This document shows, piece after piece, positions 7,993 through 16,269 of a DNA stretch of 64,000 nucleotides (positions within the stretch are counted from its first letter, which is position 1; every line of letters begins with the position of its first letter). This DNA is from Pleomorphomonas koreensis DSM 23070 (GTDB taxonomy: Bacteria > Pseudomonadota > Alphaproteobacteria > Rhizobiales > Pleomorphomonadaceae), in NCBI RefSeq assembly GCF_000425185.1, contig NZ_AULH01000009.1, positions 1-64,000 of the forward strand. Reading direction: 5' to 3'. The notes under the pieces were generated by a model. That model did no database searches. It saw nothing but the letters and a program-made list of their open reading frames with translations, and was not told where the DNA came from. A program made the position numbers and the translations under genes.

Positions 7993-10280
7993 CGACGGGC
8001 CCTCGCCACCACCTCCTGTTCGGCATCGCCTTGTGCCAGCCTGTGCAGCCGTCGCATCGCGCTCACCGAGAACTGGAAGGCGAGGATGGACTCCGCGCCC
8101 TGGTTGAGGTTGACGCGATCGACCTGCAAACCGTCGTAGCAGCCGCCGTCGGCGGTCGCCAGCCGGAGGCCGAGGTCGTTGCGGCCGAGGTACCAGTCGA
8201 GGGCCGCCTCGGCATGGCGCCGCCACTCGGTGTCGCCGTCGGCCTCGAAAGCGGCGAGGCAGGCGTCGATCATCGCCCAGGCGTCCACCGGCTGCTGGTC
8301 GAAGGGCAGCGGGCGGCTGTAGAGCCGGCCGAAGCTCTCGGTGCCGACCGGGCGGAAATGACCGCCGTCACCGGTCTGCATCCCGGCCAGCCAGCCGAGG
8401 GCGGCGAGGCCGTCCGCCACCATCTCGGGACGACCGAGGTGGCGGCCGGCACGGATCAGCGCCTCGGGGAGGCGGGCGTTATCATAGGCGAGCACCGGCT
8501 CGAACCACAGCCAGTCCGGCCGCCGCTGCTCGCGCAGGAGGTCGTGCAACTGGGTGGAAAAGACGTCGAGCAGGGTCCGGGCCGGCCGGTGGCCGGGATA
8601 GACCGACAACCAGTCCACCAGCCCCAGCGTCGCGAAGGCGCGGGCGCGCGGACTGGTCAGCTCGGCGCTGGCCGGGATCACCCGTTCGGCAAGCCCGGTG
8701 GCCCACAGCTTCAGGCCGTGGTCGTCGGTGCCCGCTACCGCCCGGCCGAGCGCCCAGAGGCCGCGACCGTGGCTGTCCTGCGAGCCGATATCCTCCAGCC
8801 AGTTGCGCTGGTAGCCCATGAAGTTGCGGAAGGCGTTGCGGTCGTCGTCCCAGGCCGATTCCACGAAGGCGGCGCAGGTGCCGGCGATGCGGGTCGCCCG
8901 ATCGATCTCGACGCCCTCGGCCTTCAGCTCGACGGCCAGCATCAGCGCGCGGGCGTTGTCGTCGAGGCAGTAGCCGTGACGGCGGTCGGGAATGGTGGAG
9001 CGGCCATGCTGAAGCATGCCGCAGCCGTCCATCATCCGGTCGACCGCCGCCAGTGTGGAGACGGGCGGGATCCGCTTGCCGGCGCGCAGGTTGCGCACCG
9101 GGCTCGACGGCCGCCCGCCGGCCCGCGCCTCGGCCAGCAGGTCGAGATAGGAGCGTCCCACCACCGGCCAGATCGCCTTGCGGCCGACGTCATAGGCGCG
9201 GCTGCGCAGCCGGTCGCGCCGGCCCTGATTGGTCAGGAGGTCGCCGATCTCCGCAGCGAGCGCCTTCGGGTCGCCGAATGGCACCAGCGCGCCGACATCG
9301 TCGGCCAGCAGCTCGCGGGCGTGCCAGTAGGGCGTCGAAACCACGGCCTTGCCGAGGCCGACCGCATAGGCCAGCGTGCCCGAGGTGATCTGCGCCTCGT
9401 TGAGATAGGGCGTGACATAGATGTCGGCCGCCGACAGCCAGGCTTGCAGGATCGGCGCGTCGACGTATTCGTTGACGAACATCAGGTGGTCGGCGACGCC
9501 GAGCGCCACCGCCTGCGCCTGCAATTTCTCGCGATAGGCTTCGCCCTCGTGGGCGACCAGATGCGGATGGGTTGCCCCCAGCACCACATAGACGAGGTCG
9601 GGATGCGCCTCTGCCAGATCGGGCAGGGCGTCGATCATGTTCTCGATGCCCTTGTTGGGCGACAACAAGCCGAAGGTCAAAACCACCTGCCGGCCGTCGA
9701 GGCCGAAGTTGTGCTTCTGGAAGGCCGGATCGAGGAAGGGCACGTCCGGGATACCATGCGGGATGACGGCGATCTTGTCCGGCGAGATATTCCAGTCGCG
9801 CGTCAGGATGGTGCGACCCATCTCGGTCATGACGACCAGCCGTGCCGATTGCTCGGCGAGGCGCATCATCACCCGCCGCTGGTCGGCGGTGGGATCGGTC
9901 AGCACGGTATGCAGCGTGGTGACAACCGGAGCGCGCAGCCGCTCGGTGAGCTTCAAGAGGTAACTGCCCGCCGCGCCGCCGAAGATGCCGAATTCGTGCT
10001 GGATCGACACCGCGTCGGGGTTCAGCGCGTTGATGTGATCGGCGGCGGCGGCATAGTCGTCCGCCTCGTGCTGGCCGATCTCGTAGCCAACCTCCTGCGG
10101 GTAGGCGTGCGTCTGTCCCGTGTCGGTCACGGCGACGGTGGTCAGCCTCAGGTCGCGGTTGGTGGTGACCAGCGCCTCGCGCAGATCGGCGGTGAAGGTG
10201 GCAATGCCGCACTTGCGGGGCGGGAAGTTGCCGATCAACGCCACATGGCCTACGGGCGGGGTGAGATTGTCGCTGGTCAC
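7989..10280 (-). CDS. GT4 glycosyltransferase fused to an alpha/alpha-toroid domain
   Basis: A 763-residue two-domain protein. Residues 1-390 are a GT-B glycosyltransferase of family 4: N-terminal GNFPPRKCGIATFTADLREAL, the middle IPHGIPDVPF and LTFGLLSPNKGIENMIDAL nucleotide-sugar-domain start, and the acceptor motif YLNEAQITSGTLAYAVGLGKAVVSTPY with its catalytic Glu. From about residue 400 a helical toroid follows (RHGYCLDDNARALMLAVEL, SQDSHGRGLWALGRAV, FEPVLAYDNARLPEALI). This resembles six-hairpin glycosidases, but I see no established catalytic pair. The GTG at 10280 has GGAGGG 7 bases upstream. A 5' region of about 320 bases separates it from an EcfG-type promoter. The product, perhaps a stress glycan or compatible solute, is not known. 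Confidence 0.85.
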   Translation of the reverse strand: MTSDNLTPPVGHVALIGNFPPRKCGIATFTADLREALVTTNRDLRLTTVAVTDTGQTHAYPQEVGYEIGQHEADDYAAAADHINALNPDAVSIQHEFGIFGGAAGSYLLKLTERLRAPVVTTLHTVLTDPTADQRRVMMRLAEQSARLVVMTEMGRTILTRDWNISPDKIAVIPHGIPDVPFLDPAFQKHNFGLDGRQVVLTFGLLSPNKGIENMIDALPDLAEAHPDLVYVVLGATHPHLVAHEGEAYREKLQAQAVALGVADHLMFVNEYVDAPILQAWLSAADIYVTPYLNEAQITSGTLAYAVGLGKAVVSTPYWHARELLADDVGALVPFGDPKALAAEIGDLLTNQGRRDRLRSRAYDVGRKAIWPVVGRSYLDLLAEARAGGRPSSPVRNLRAGKRIPPVSTLAAVDRMMDGCGMLQHGRSTIPDRRHGYCLDDNARALMLAVELKAEGVEIDRATRIAGTCAAFVESAWDDDRNAFRNFMGYQRNWLEDIGSQDSHGRGLWALGRAVAGTDDHGLKLWATGLAERVIPASAELTSPRARAFATLGLVDWLSVYPGHRPARTLLDVFSTQLHDLLREQRRPDWLWFEPVLAYDNARLPEALIRAGRHLGRPEMVADGLAALGWLAGMQTGDGGHFRPVGTESFGRLYSRPLPFDQQPVDAWAMIDACLAAFEADGDTEWRRHAEAALDWYLGRNDLGLRLATADGGCYDGLQVDRVNLNQGAESILAFQFSVSAMRRLHRLAQGDAEQEVVARARR

Positions 10281-10984
10281 TGGCGGGCCCTCCGAAAATC
10301 GGCGCCGTTACCCGCGGCGGCATGCGGGGCGGCGCTGAAAGAATTAGCGGAAATGAGAAATGCGGTTCGCATCCTGTTCTGTTGCGTCTTGATCAGCATC
10401 GGCTCGGCGTCCCAAACAGATGATGGTGAATGACGGTCGATAAAGTCTTGCCACTACAGGCAATTATCTGGTCAACCTACTAGAGATGGGGAAAGTAGAG
10501 GCCAATTTCAAGAGGTTGGAGACTGTGCGGAGCCTTGCGGCAGGGCATCCGTTGATTGCATGGGGCGATTCGTTGCTGAATTTTTCGGTCGTCATTCATT
10601 TGGAAATAACGCCGACCGACGGATGCGGTTCCTCAAGAAACGATCTACGAAGATGCCAGCGACGCCGGCCGGAAGCGGCGACGGCCGGCGCGCCGCCGTT
10701 GCGGGAAGCGGAGCGCGGCATGGAGAAGATTCGCCGTCGGGCCGGGCGGCGTTGTCTTGGAATTGTCGGATAGCAACCTATATAGTCTTGAAATCTTGCG
10801 TTGAAATTCCGATCATGTCGTAGCATGTGCGAGCCGGCTGACATTGGTTTGACGGAGCGACACGCAGCAGGTTGCGAAGGAGAGCGTTTTTGCCCGACAC
10901 CGCACCACGGAGTCCGTTCGCCTGCCGCCATTGCCGGTTTGCTTCCAGCCCGACCCTTCCCGATGCCGGACAGACGGTGACCGC
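10281..10984. other. 704-base intergenic region with one stress promoter
   Basis: No coding sequence can be supported; short frames on both strands lack ribosome sites and family likeness. The only clear signal is the minus-strand EcfG-type promoter at 10608-10632. The remaining 320 bases before the GT4 gene would be a long untranslated leader or hide a short RNA or peptide. I saw no hairpin strong enough to report. Confidence 0.5.
10608..10632 (-). promoter_or_regulatory. EcfG-type promoter (GGAAC-N16-CGTT) for the GT4/GH130 genes
   Basis: On the minus strand GGAAC (10632-10628), 16 bases, then CGTT (10611-10608): an exact match to the alphaproteobacterial general stress consensus. Transcription would start near 10600 and run towards the gene at 10280. 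Confidence 0.75.
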
Positions 10985-12130
10985 ATGACCAGCGCCTTGA
11001 TCCTTGTCGCGGCGGTGCTGCTCGTCGCCCATCTCGCCACCGTCGTGCTCTATCTGGCGCGTCTCCGCCGCCGGCCGCCGGAGGTCGGAGCCATCGGGCT
11101 GCCGCCGGTGACGCTGCTGCGGCCGGTCTGCGGCCGCGAGGCGTTCGACCGCGAGACGCTGGAGAGTTCGTTCGAGCAGGACTATCCGGACTACGAGATC
11201 ATCTTCTGCGTGCCGTCTGAGTCCGATCCGGCGACACCACTTCTGCGCGAGCTGATCGCCGCCCACCCCGAGCGCAAGGCGCGGCTCTTCACTGACCAGA
11301 GGCTGGTAACGCGCAATCCCAAGCTCAACAATCTCTGGCAGGGCTGGCAAGCGGCCGCCACCGAATGGGTGTGCATGTCCGACAGCAACCTTCGCCTGCC
11401 GCCCGACTATCTCCGCACCGTCGTCGCCACCTGGGACGCCGACACCGGCCTCGTCTCGTCGCCGCCATCCGGCGAGCGGCCGGAAGGAATGGCCGGCGCG
11501 CTGGAATGCGCCTTCCTCAACAGCAATCAGGCGCGGCTGCAATTTGCCTCCGACAGCCTCGGCAACGGCTTCGCCCAGGGCAAGACGCTGTTCTGGAAGC
11601 GGCGGATGCTGGACGAGGCCGGCGGCATCGAAGCGCTCGGCGCCTATCTCGCCGAGGACGTCAACGCCACCAAGCTGGTGCGGGCGGCCGGTCTCGAAGT
11701 GCGCCTGACGCCGCAGCCCTTCGCCCAGCCGATCGGCCGGCGGACCTTCCGGCAGGTCTGGAACCGCCAGCTACGCTGGAGCCGGGTGCGGCGCGACGGT
11801 TTCCCCTGGCTATTCGCCGTCGAGCCGCTGAACGGTCCGCTGGTGCCGTTGGTGCTGGCGGCGGCGGCCCTGCATCGGCTCGACCTGTCGATGCTGCTCG
11901 TCGTCGTCTTCGTCGCGCTCTGGTATGGCGCCGAGATCCTGCTGATGCGGCTCGCCCGCTGGCCGGCCGGCTGGCGCGACATGCTGGCGCTGCCGCTGCG
12001 CGACCTCTGGCTGCCCGCCATCTGGGTCGCCACCTTCCTCAGTCGCGACATCGAGTGGCGGGGCACCGCGATCAAGCCGGCCAGCGACGAAGACGAACGC
12101 CTGACGCCGGTGCTGATGGATCATGATTGA
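10985..12130 (+). CDS. Ceramide glucosyltransferase-like GT21 family protein
   Basis: A 381-residue membrane-bound processive-type GT2/GT21 enzyme. The N-terminal helix (ALILVAAVLLVAHLATVVLYL) is followed by PVTLLRPVCGREAFDRETLESSFEQDYPDYEIIFCVPSESDPA with the first Asp region, then CMSDSNLRLPPDYL (D2), YLAEDVNATKL (D3) and NRQLRWSRVRR, the (Q/R)XXRW acceptor motif typical of ceramide glucosyltransferases. Three C-terminal helices anchor it. It transfers a sugar from a nucleotide sugar to a lipid, probably a sphingoid or hopanoid-type acceptor. ATG 10985 is preferred over a frame extension to 10931. It overlaps the DedA gene by 8 bases and starts a three-gene operon. Confidence 0.87.
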   Translation: MTSALILVAAVLLVAHLATVVLYLARLRRRPPEVGAIGLPPVTLLRPVCGREAFDRETLESSFEQDYPDYEIIFCVPSESDPATPLLRELIAAHPERKARLFTDQRLVTRNPKLNNLWQGWQAAATEWVCMSDSNLRLPPDYLRTVVATWDADTGLVSSPPSGERPEGMAGALECAFLNSNQARLQFASDSLGNGFAQGKTLFWKRRMLDEAGGIEALGAYLAEDVNATKLVRAAGLEVRLTPQPFAQPIGRRTFRQVWNRQLRWSRVRRDGFPWLFAVEPLNGPLVPLVLAAAALHRLDLSMLLVVVFVALWYGAEILLMRLARWPAGWRDMLALPLRDLWLPAIWVATFLSRDIEWRGTAIKPASDEDERLTPVLMDHD

Positions 12131-12698
12131 CCACGCCGCCCTCTCCGGCATGATGTCGGACTATGGACTGTGGGTGCTGACGCCGCTCGCCGTGCTCGAG
12201 GGGCCGATCGTCACGGTTGTCGCCGGCTATCTGGCCAGCCTGTCGGTGATCAGCCTCGCTTGGGTGGTCCCCTGCCTGGTCCTCGCCGACGTGGTCGGCG
12301 ACGTCATGCTCTATCTCCTGGGGCGCTACACCGTCGGCCGCCTCAGTCCGGCCTGGGGTGAGCGGTTCGGCGTGTCGCGGCGGCGAGTGTTCGGCCTGAT
12401 GCGCGGCTTCCGCCGCAACGGCACCGGCATTCTGGTCGCCGCCAAGCTGACCCACGCCGCCGGTTTTGCGGCGCTGACGGCGGCCGGCGCCGCGCACATG
12501 CGCTTTTCGACCTTCTTGTGGGTCAACACGCTGGCCAGCATACCGAAAACCCTGTTCTTCCTCGCTCTCGGCTACCTGTTCGGCAACGCCTACGCCACCA
12601 TCGAGCGCTGGATGTCGCCGTGGGCGATGCTGGCGCTGGCCCTCGTGCTGGTGGCGATCGCCGTCGCCTATTTCCAATTCAGGAGGACCGGCCCATGA
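12123..12698 (+). CDS. DedA-family membrane protein
   Basis: A 191-residue integral membrane protein with DedA (SNARE-associated) features: the N-terminal re-entrant region LEGPIVTVVAGYLASLSVISLAWVVPCLVLADVVGDVMLYLLGRYTVGRL, the basic loop FGVSRRRVFGLMRGFRRNGTGILVAAKLTHAAGFAALTAAGAAHMRFSTFLWVNT, and a C-terminal helix. The family includes lipid transporters and scramblases. Being sandwiched between two glycosyltransferases with overlapping ends (8 bases upstream, ATGA downstream), it could flip a lipid or glycolipid made by its neighbours. That role is inferred from context only. Confidence 0.85.
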   Translation: MIDHAALSGMMSDYGLWVLTPLAVLEGPIVTVVAGYLASLSVISLAWVVPCLVLADVVGDVMLYLLGRYTVGRLSPAWGERFGVSRRRVFGLMRGFRRNGTGILVAAKLTHAAGFAALTAAGAAHMRFSTFLWVNTLASIPKTLFFLALGYLFGNAYATIERWMSPWAMLALALVLVAIAVAYFQFRRTGP

Positions 12699-13378
12699 CG
12701 CCCCGGAGCTTCACCTGCCTCATACCCGCCTTCAACGAGGCGGCGCGTCTGCCGCGGGTGCTCGATGCCGTGCTCGGCCATCCGCTTCTCACGCGCGTCG
12801 TGGTCATCGACGATGGCTCGACCGACGGCACTGGCGAGGTGGCGCAGGCCCGCGGCGCCGAGTTGATCACCGCGCCCGAGAACCTCGGCAAGACGCGCGC
12901 CCTGCTGCTCGGCCTCCGGACGGTGACGACCAGCCACGTGGTGCTGATCGACGCCGATCTGCTCGGACTGACGCCGGCGGCGATCACCGCGCTGATCACC
13001 CCGGTGGGGAATGGCGACGCCTATACCTCCGTCTCGCTGCGCGGCAATGCACCGTGGACGTGGCGCCAGATCGGCATCGACTACATCTCCGGCGAGCGGG
13101 CGTTCCCGATGGAGCTGATCGCCGGCCAGCTCGACGAATTGGAGCATCAGCGCCGCTTTGGCTTCGAGGTATTCCTCAATGCGCTGATCGTGGCGAGCGG
13201 TCGGCCGGTATCGGTGGTCCACTGGCCGGAGGTGGCCAGCCCGGCCAAGTCGGTGAAGCGCGGACTGTGGCGCGGCGTGCGATCCGACGCCGCCATGCTC
13301 GCCGACATCGCCGGCACCATCGGCGTCATGGGTTTCGTGACGCAGATCCGCCACTTGCGCAACCTGAGCGCTCACTGA
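12695..13378 (+). CDS. GT2-family glycosyltransferase
   Basis: A 227-residue soluble GT-A enzyme of the dolichyl-phosphate-mannose-synthase type. It opens with FTCLIPAFNEAARLPRVLDAVL, then VVVIDDGSTDGTGEVAQARGAELITAPENLGKTRALLLGL and VVLIDADLLGL, the DxD-like metal site. The short C-terminus has no membrane helices. AGGAGG at 12681 precedes ATG 12695, which overlaps the DedA stop. It is the last gene of the GT21-DedA-GT2 operon and probably makes a polyprenyl- or lipid-linked sugar. Confidence 0.87.
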   Translation: MTPRSFTCLIPAFNEAARLPRVLDAVLGHPLLTRVVVIDDGSTDGTGEVAQARGAELITAPENLGKTRALLLGLRTVTTSHVVLIDADLLGLTPAAITALITPVGNGDAYTSVSLRGNAPWTWRQIGIDYISGERAFPMELIAGQLDELEHQRRFGFEVFLNALIVASGRPVSVVHWPEVASPAKSVKRGLWRGVRSDAAMLADIAGTIGVMGFVTQIRHLRNLSAH

Positions 13379-13384
13379 CCACCG

Positions 13385-13401
13385 CCCGTTCGACGGGTTT
13401 T
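13385..13401 (+). terminator. Small CCCGT-TCG-ACGGG hairpin with TTTT
   Basis: A five-base GC-rich stem with a TCG loop directly followed by TTTT, a few bases after the stop of the GT2 gene. It is short but well placed to end the GT21-DedA-GT2 operon. Confidence 0.5.
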
Positions 13402-13438
13402 GCCCATTGCTTCTGGCCGCTCCGGGGGGGCGCTGCCG

Positions 13439-14110
13439 TCAGTTGTCGTCCGAATGGCCGGTCCTGCCGAGGCCCAGGCCCATTCCGCCGCCGCCCATGG
13501 CTGCCATGCCACCGCCACCTCCACCCTCCGAGCCACCGCCGGCCTTGCCGCCGCCGGCCTTGCCGCCCCGAGCGGAGCCGCCCGGCTGGCGCGTCGGTCC
13601 CTGCCGGGGGATCGCCACGTCGGCCGGCACCGGCCCGAGATCGAGTGCCTTGCGGATATAGTCGCGCAGCGACACCACCAGTTCGTCGGTCCGCACCGGC
13701 TGGCCCGCCGCCATGTCTCTCGCCGCCTCGGCGGCCAGGCGGACATGCTCCTCGGTGCCGAGCAGGATGATGTCCGACAGCGCCGCTTCCACCTGGTCGC
13801 GGATGCGCCGGGCGCGGTCGGAGCCGGCCTGGGCGACAGCCTCGGCTGCCTCGCCACCACCGCGGGCGATCAGATCGCGCAGGTGGGTGGGGTCCACCGT
13901 CAGCTCGCCGGTGAACGAGCCGCCCAGCGCCTTGTAGGCGGCGATCAGCGCGCCCAGACGCTCGTTGATCTGGCGGTTCACCCGCTGCTGGCGCTGCTGG
14001 ATGGTCAGCATCATCACCACGCGGATGCCGACGCCGATCAGCGTGAACACCGCCAGTCCGAGAAGGGTGGTGAGGACCCCCTGCCAGGAGCTGAAATCGA
14101 AAGAACGCAT
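13439..14110 (-). CDS. Membrane-anchored protein with glycine-rich tail, unknown
   Basis: A 223-residue protein not assigned to a named family. A single hydrophobic segment (VLTTLLGLAVFTLIGVGIRVVMML, about residues 12-35) is followed by a basic helical region (QQRQQRVNRQINERLGALIAAYKALGGSF) and a cytoplasmic-looking helical domain up to about residue 165. Residues 175-215 are almost only Gly, Ala, Ser and Met with basic spacers, probably unstructured. GAGGG lies ahead of the ATG at 14110. It is convergent with the GT2 gene and stands alone. Confidence 0.7.
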   Translation of the reverse strand: MRSFDFSSWQGVLTTLLGLAVFTLIGVGIRVVMMLTIQQRQQRVNRQINERLGALIAAYKALGGSFTGELTVDPTHLRDLIARGGGEAAEAVAQAGSDRARRIRDQVEAALSDIILLGTEEHVRLAAEAARDMAAGQPVRTDELVVSLRDYIRKALDLGPVPADVAIPRQGPTRQPGGSARGGKAGGGKAGGGSEGGGGGGMAAMGGGGMGLGLGRTGHSDDN

Positions 14111-14717
14111 CGGACCCTCGCTTTGCTGTCGTGCTGGTGGCGACGATAGCCGGATTCGCGGGAGACGTGTTCAGGTGCGACGGTCGAGCCGGTCGACGAG
14201 GCGATCGCCGGACCGCCGGATGCCCGGCATCAGCACGATCGGTTCCGCGGCGACGGCGACCATCACGCCGGTCTTCAAGCGCCGATTGCCCAGCCATGGC
14301 CGAGGCTACGGCCAGCGGCACCGGGCCGAAGCTGCGGCAGCCGGACCCGAGATCGGCATCGTCGTTTTCATGGCCGACTGTGGCAGATGCCCGCTCGGCC
14401 GACGAAGCCGTGCATGAGGATTGTGTAAAAGGGCATGAGGAATTCTTTCTCGTCGCCATGACAGGGCAGATGGATTCTCCAGGGCTTGTTGTCGGCAGGT
14501 TCAAATGCCCGACAGGGCCTGCCGTTGCCGGCGATGATGCTGTAGCGGCCTCCTCGCGAACCTCGATGGGCAAGTGATCGCCCGACCAGGACCAACTCGA
14601 TTTGCCGGTGACAACGTCGCTCCACGTCCATGAAAAGGCCGTGCCATGCGTGGAGGGGCATGGCACGGCCGCCGGCTACCTATGTTCGGCGACAATTCCC
14701 CGAACGGCGCCTGCTGA
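14111..14717. other. 607-base stretch without a supported gene
   Basis: Frames of 97-148 codons exist on both strands (for example 14131-14577 plus and 14368-14661 minus), but none has a ribosome site, a family likeness or a hydrophobic pattern. The minus-strand part contains the asparaginase terminator at 14633-14670. I see nothing else. Confidence 0.5.
14633..14670 (-). terminator. Rho-independent terminator of the asparaginase gene
   Basis: Perfect 12-base arms GGCCGTGCCATG / CATGGCACGGCC (14637-14670) with a 10-base loop, followed on the minus strand by TTTT (14636-14633). It lies about 50 bases after the asparaginase stop. Confidence 0.85.
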
Positions 14718-15809
14718 TCAATATGCGTAGTACATGGTCTGAATTGCCTTGGTATCGGCGGTCTTGGTCAGCGCCAGCATCAGCAGGATGCGAGCCTTTT
14801 GCGGGTTGAGCGTATCGGACACCACGAAATCCAGTTCGTCGTCGTTGGCCTCACCATTGCGGGCGACGATGCCGTTGCCGACACGCGAGGAGCGAACCAC
14901 CACGACGCCTTTCTTGCGAGCCTCGATGAGGTCGGGCTTGATGCCGGCGCCAAGGCTGCCGTCGCCGACAGCGGCATAGACGATGCCCTTGTCGCCGGCG
15001 CCGACGAAGGCGTTGAGAGCGATCGGGTTGACGTTGGCGTAGCCGTAGACGATGTCCACCGCCGGCAGCTTGTCGAGATTGCTGACGTCGAACTCGGACT
15101 GAGCGGTATGTTTGCGCAGCGACTGCCGATAGAAATGCGGTGCATTGTTCTGCATGTAGCCGATGACGCCCAGTTCTGGCGTGCGGAAGGTGCTGGTCAG
15201 CGACGTGTTGGTCTTGGTCACGTCGCGGGCTGCACTGATCTCGTCGTTCATGGCGATCATGACGCCCTTGCCCTCGGCCTCCTTGGAGCCGGCGAGTACG
15301 ACAGCGTTGTAGATGTTGACGGGACCATCGGCCGAGATCGCCGTCGACGGGCGCATGGCGCCAACCATGACCACTGGCTTTTCCGATTTCACCGTCAGGT
15401 CGAGGAAGTAGGCAGTTTCTTCGAGCGTGTCTGTGCCATGCGTGATGACAATGCCGTCAACGTCAGGCTGGGCCAGCAGGGCGTTGACCCGCTTCGCCAG
15501 CTTCAACCAGTGATCGTTGGTCATGCTCTCGCTGGCGATCTGGAAGATCTGCTCGCCCTTGACGTTGGCAACCTTGTTGATTTCCGGCACCGCCTCGATC
15601 AGCGCCTCGACGCCGACCTTGGCGGCGGTATAGCCGACGGTGGTGGTGCTGTTGGCACCCGTTCCGGCAATGGTGCCGCCCGTCGCAAGAATCGTGATGT
15701 TCGGCAGATGGCCGCCGTCTGCGGCCTCGGCGGTATAGCCGGTGCAGGCCAGCGACAGCGCGAACACCGGCGCCACGGCAAACCTCGTCATGAACTCCAT
15801 CTTGGTCAT
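14718..15809 (-). CDS. ansB: Periplasmic L-asparaginase, type II
   Basis: A 363-residue exported enzyme that hydrolyses asparagine to aspartate and ammonia. The signal peptide (TRFAVAPVFALSLACTGYTAEA) precedes ITILATGGTIAGTG, which carries the first catalytic Thr, and GIVITHGTDTLEETAYFLDL, with the second Thr-Asp-Lys region. The DGPVNIYNAVVLAGSKEA and YGYANVNPIALNAFVGAGDKGIVYAAVGDGSL regions are also typical. I start at ATG 15809, behind CGGAGGAACGC; the longer frame to 16046 is leader DNA. A sigma-54 promoter (15894-15908) and two TTCGG-N4-CCGAA palindromes lie upstream. With fumarase, aspartase and the symporter it forms a route from asparagine to the TCA cycle. Confidence 0.93.
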   Translation of the reverse strand: MTKMEFMTRFAVAPVFALSLACTGYTAEAADGGHLPNITILATGGTIAGTGANSTTTVGYTAAKVGVEALIEAVPEINKVANVKGEQIFQIASESMTNDHWLKLAKRVNALLAQPDVDGIVITHGTDTLEETAYFLDLTVKSEKPVVMVGAMRPSTAISADGPVNIYNAVVLAGSKEAEGKGVMIAMNDEISAARDVTKTNTSLTSTFRTPELGVIGYMQNNAPHFYRQSLRKHTAQSEFDVSNLDKLPAVDIVYGYANVNPIALNAFVGAGDKGIVYAAVGDGSLGAGIKPDLIEARKKGVVVVRSSRVGNGIVARNGEANDDELDFVVSDTLNPQKARILLMLALTKTADTKAIQTMYYAY

Positions 15810-15893
15810 GCGTTCCTCCGCTTGTGCTTTGTTACTCCGAGCCTCCCCGGAGCCGGCCCTTCCTCCTTGATGGGCCGATGCAAGACGGATTGA

Positions 15894-15908
15894 GCAAGCC
15901 ATATGCCA
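15894..15908 (-). promoter_or_regulatory. Sigma-54 promoter of the asparaginase gene
   Basis: On the minus strand TGGCAT-ATGGC-TTGC: GG and GC separated by exactly ten bases, as the -24/-12 elements require. The start point would be near 15882, leaving a leader of about 70 bases. Confidence 0.75.
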
Positions 15909-15984
15909 GCACGTGCGGAGCCGGAAATATTGTGCATCTCTTTGAAAGATATAGATTTTTATACTAATCGGAATGCGATTCCCA

Positions 15985-15998
15985 TTCGGTTCTCCGAA
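15985..15998. promoter_or_regulatory. TTCGG-N4-CCGAA palindrome (candidate enhancer site)
   Basis: TTCGGTTCTCCGAA, about 77 bases upstream of the asparaginase -24 element. The same palindrome recurs at 16215, 18065 and 18200. Confidence 0.65.
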
Positions 15999-16214
15999 CG
16001 CCGCCTTCAGACCGTTCGAAATGCCGTACACGGTGCCGGCTACCAACTCCGCTATATTCTGGTGCCATACCGCCTAAACACAACTAAAAATAGAAAAAGA
16101 ACTGGTTTCGGCGTCAAAAGCGAGCCGCCGCTACCCGGTGGGCAGCGCTGGAATAGACTTTGGTCGTTTTCGGGAGGGTGATTCAACGCCGAACCGGTCT
16201 CCGCGTCGAACGTG

Positions 16215-16228
16215 TTCGGCTTTCCGAA
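16215..16228. promoter_or_regulatory. TTCGG-N4-CCGAA palindrome (candidate enhancer site)
   Basis: TTCGGCTTTCCGAA between the fumarase stop and the asparaginase promoter, about 300 bases upstream of the latter. It shares both five-base arms with the other copies. Confidence 0.6.
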
Positions 16229-16269
16229 TAGGGCGTCTCCACAGAGGAGATCCCCAGCCGGCCGGCGGT

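Larger units (their letters stand above)
15810..16269. other. Regulatory region between fumarase and asparaginase
   Basis: A 460-base stretch without a gene. It carries the sigma-54 promoter of the asparaginase gene and two palindromes that fit enhancer sites (15985-15998 and 16215-16228). The part around 15930-16110 is AT-rich. Confidence 0.65.

Noticed and set aside
8031-10433. 800-codon plus-strand frame opposite the GT4 gene
   Set aside because: Antisense to a clear glycosyltransferase; no recognisable domain.
10486-10931. Short frames in the 10281-10984 gap
   Set aside because: Arg-rich, shifted copies of GC-rich DNA without start signals; only the promoter at 10608 is supported.
14131-14661. 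Frames of 97-148 codons in the gap before the asparaginase gene
   Set aside because: No ribosome site or family likeness, and the minus-strand frame crosses the asparaginase terminator.
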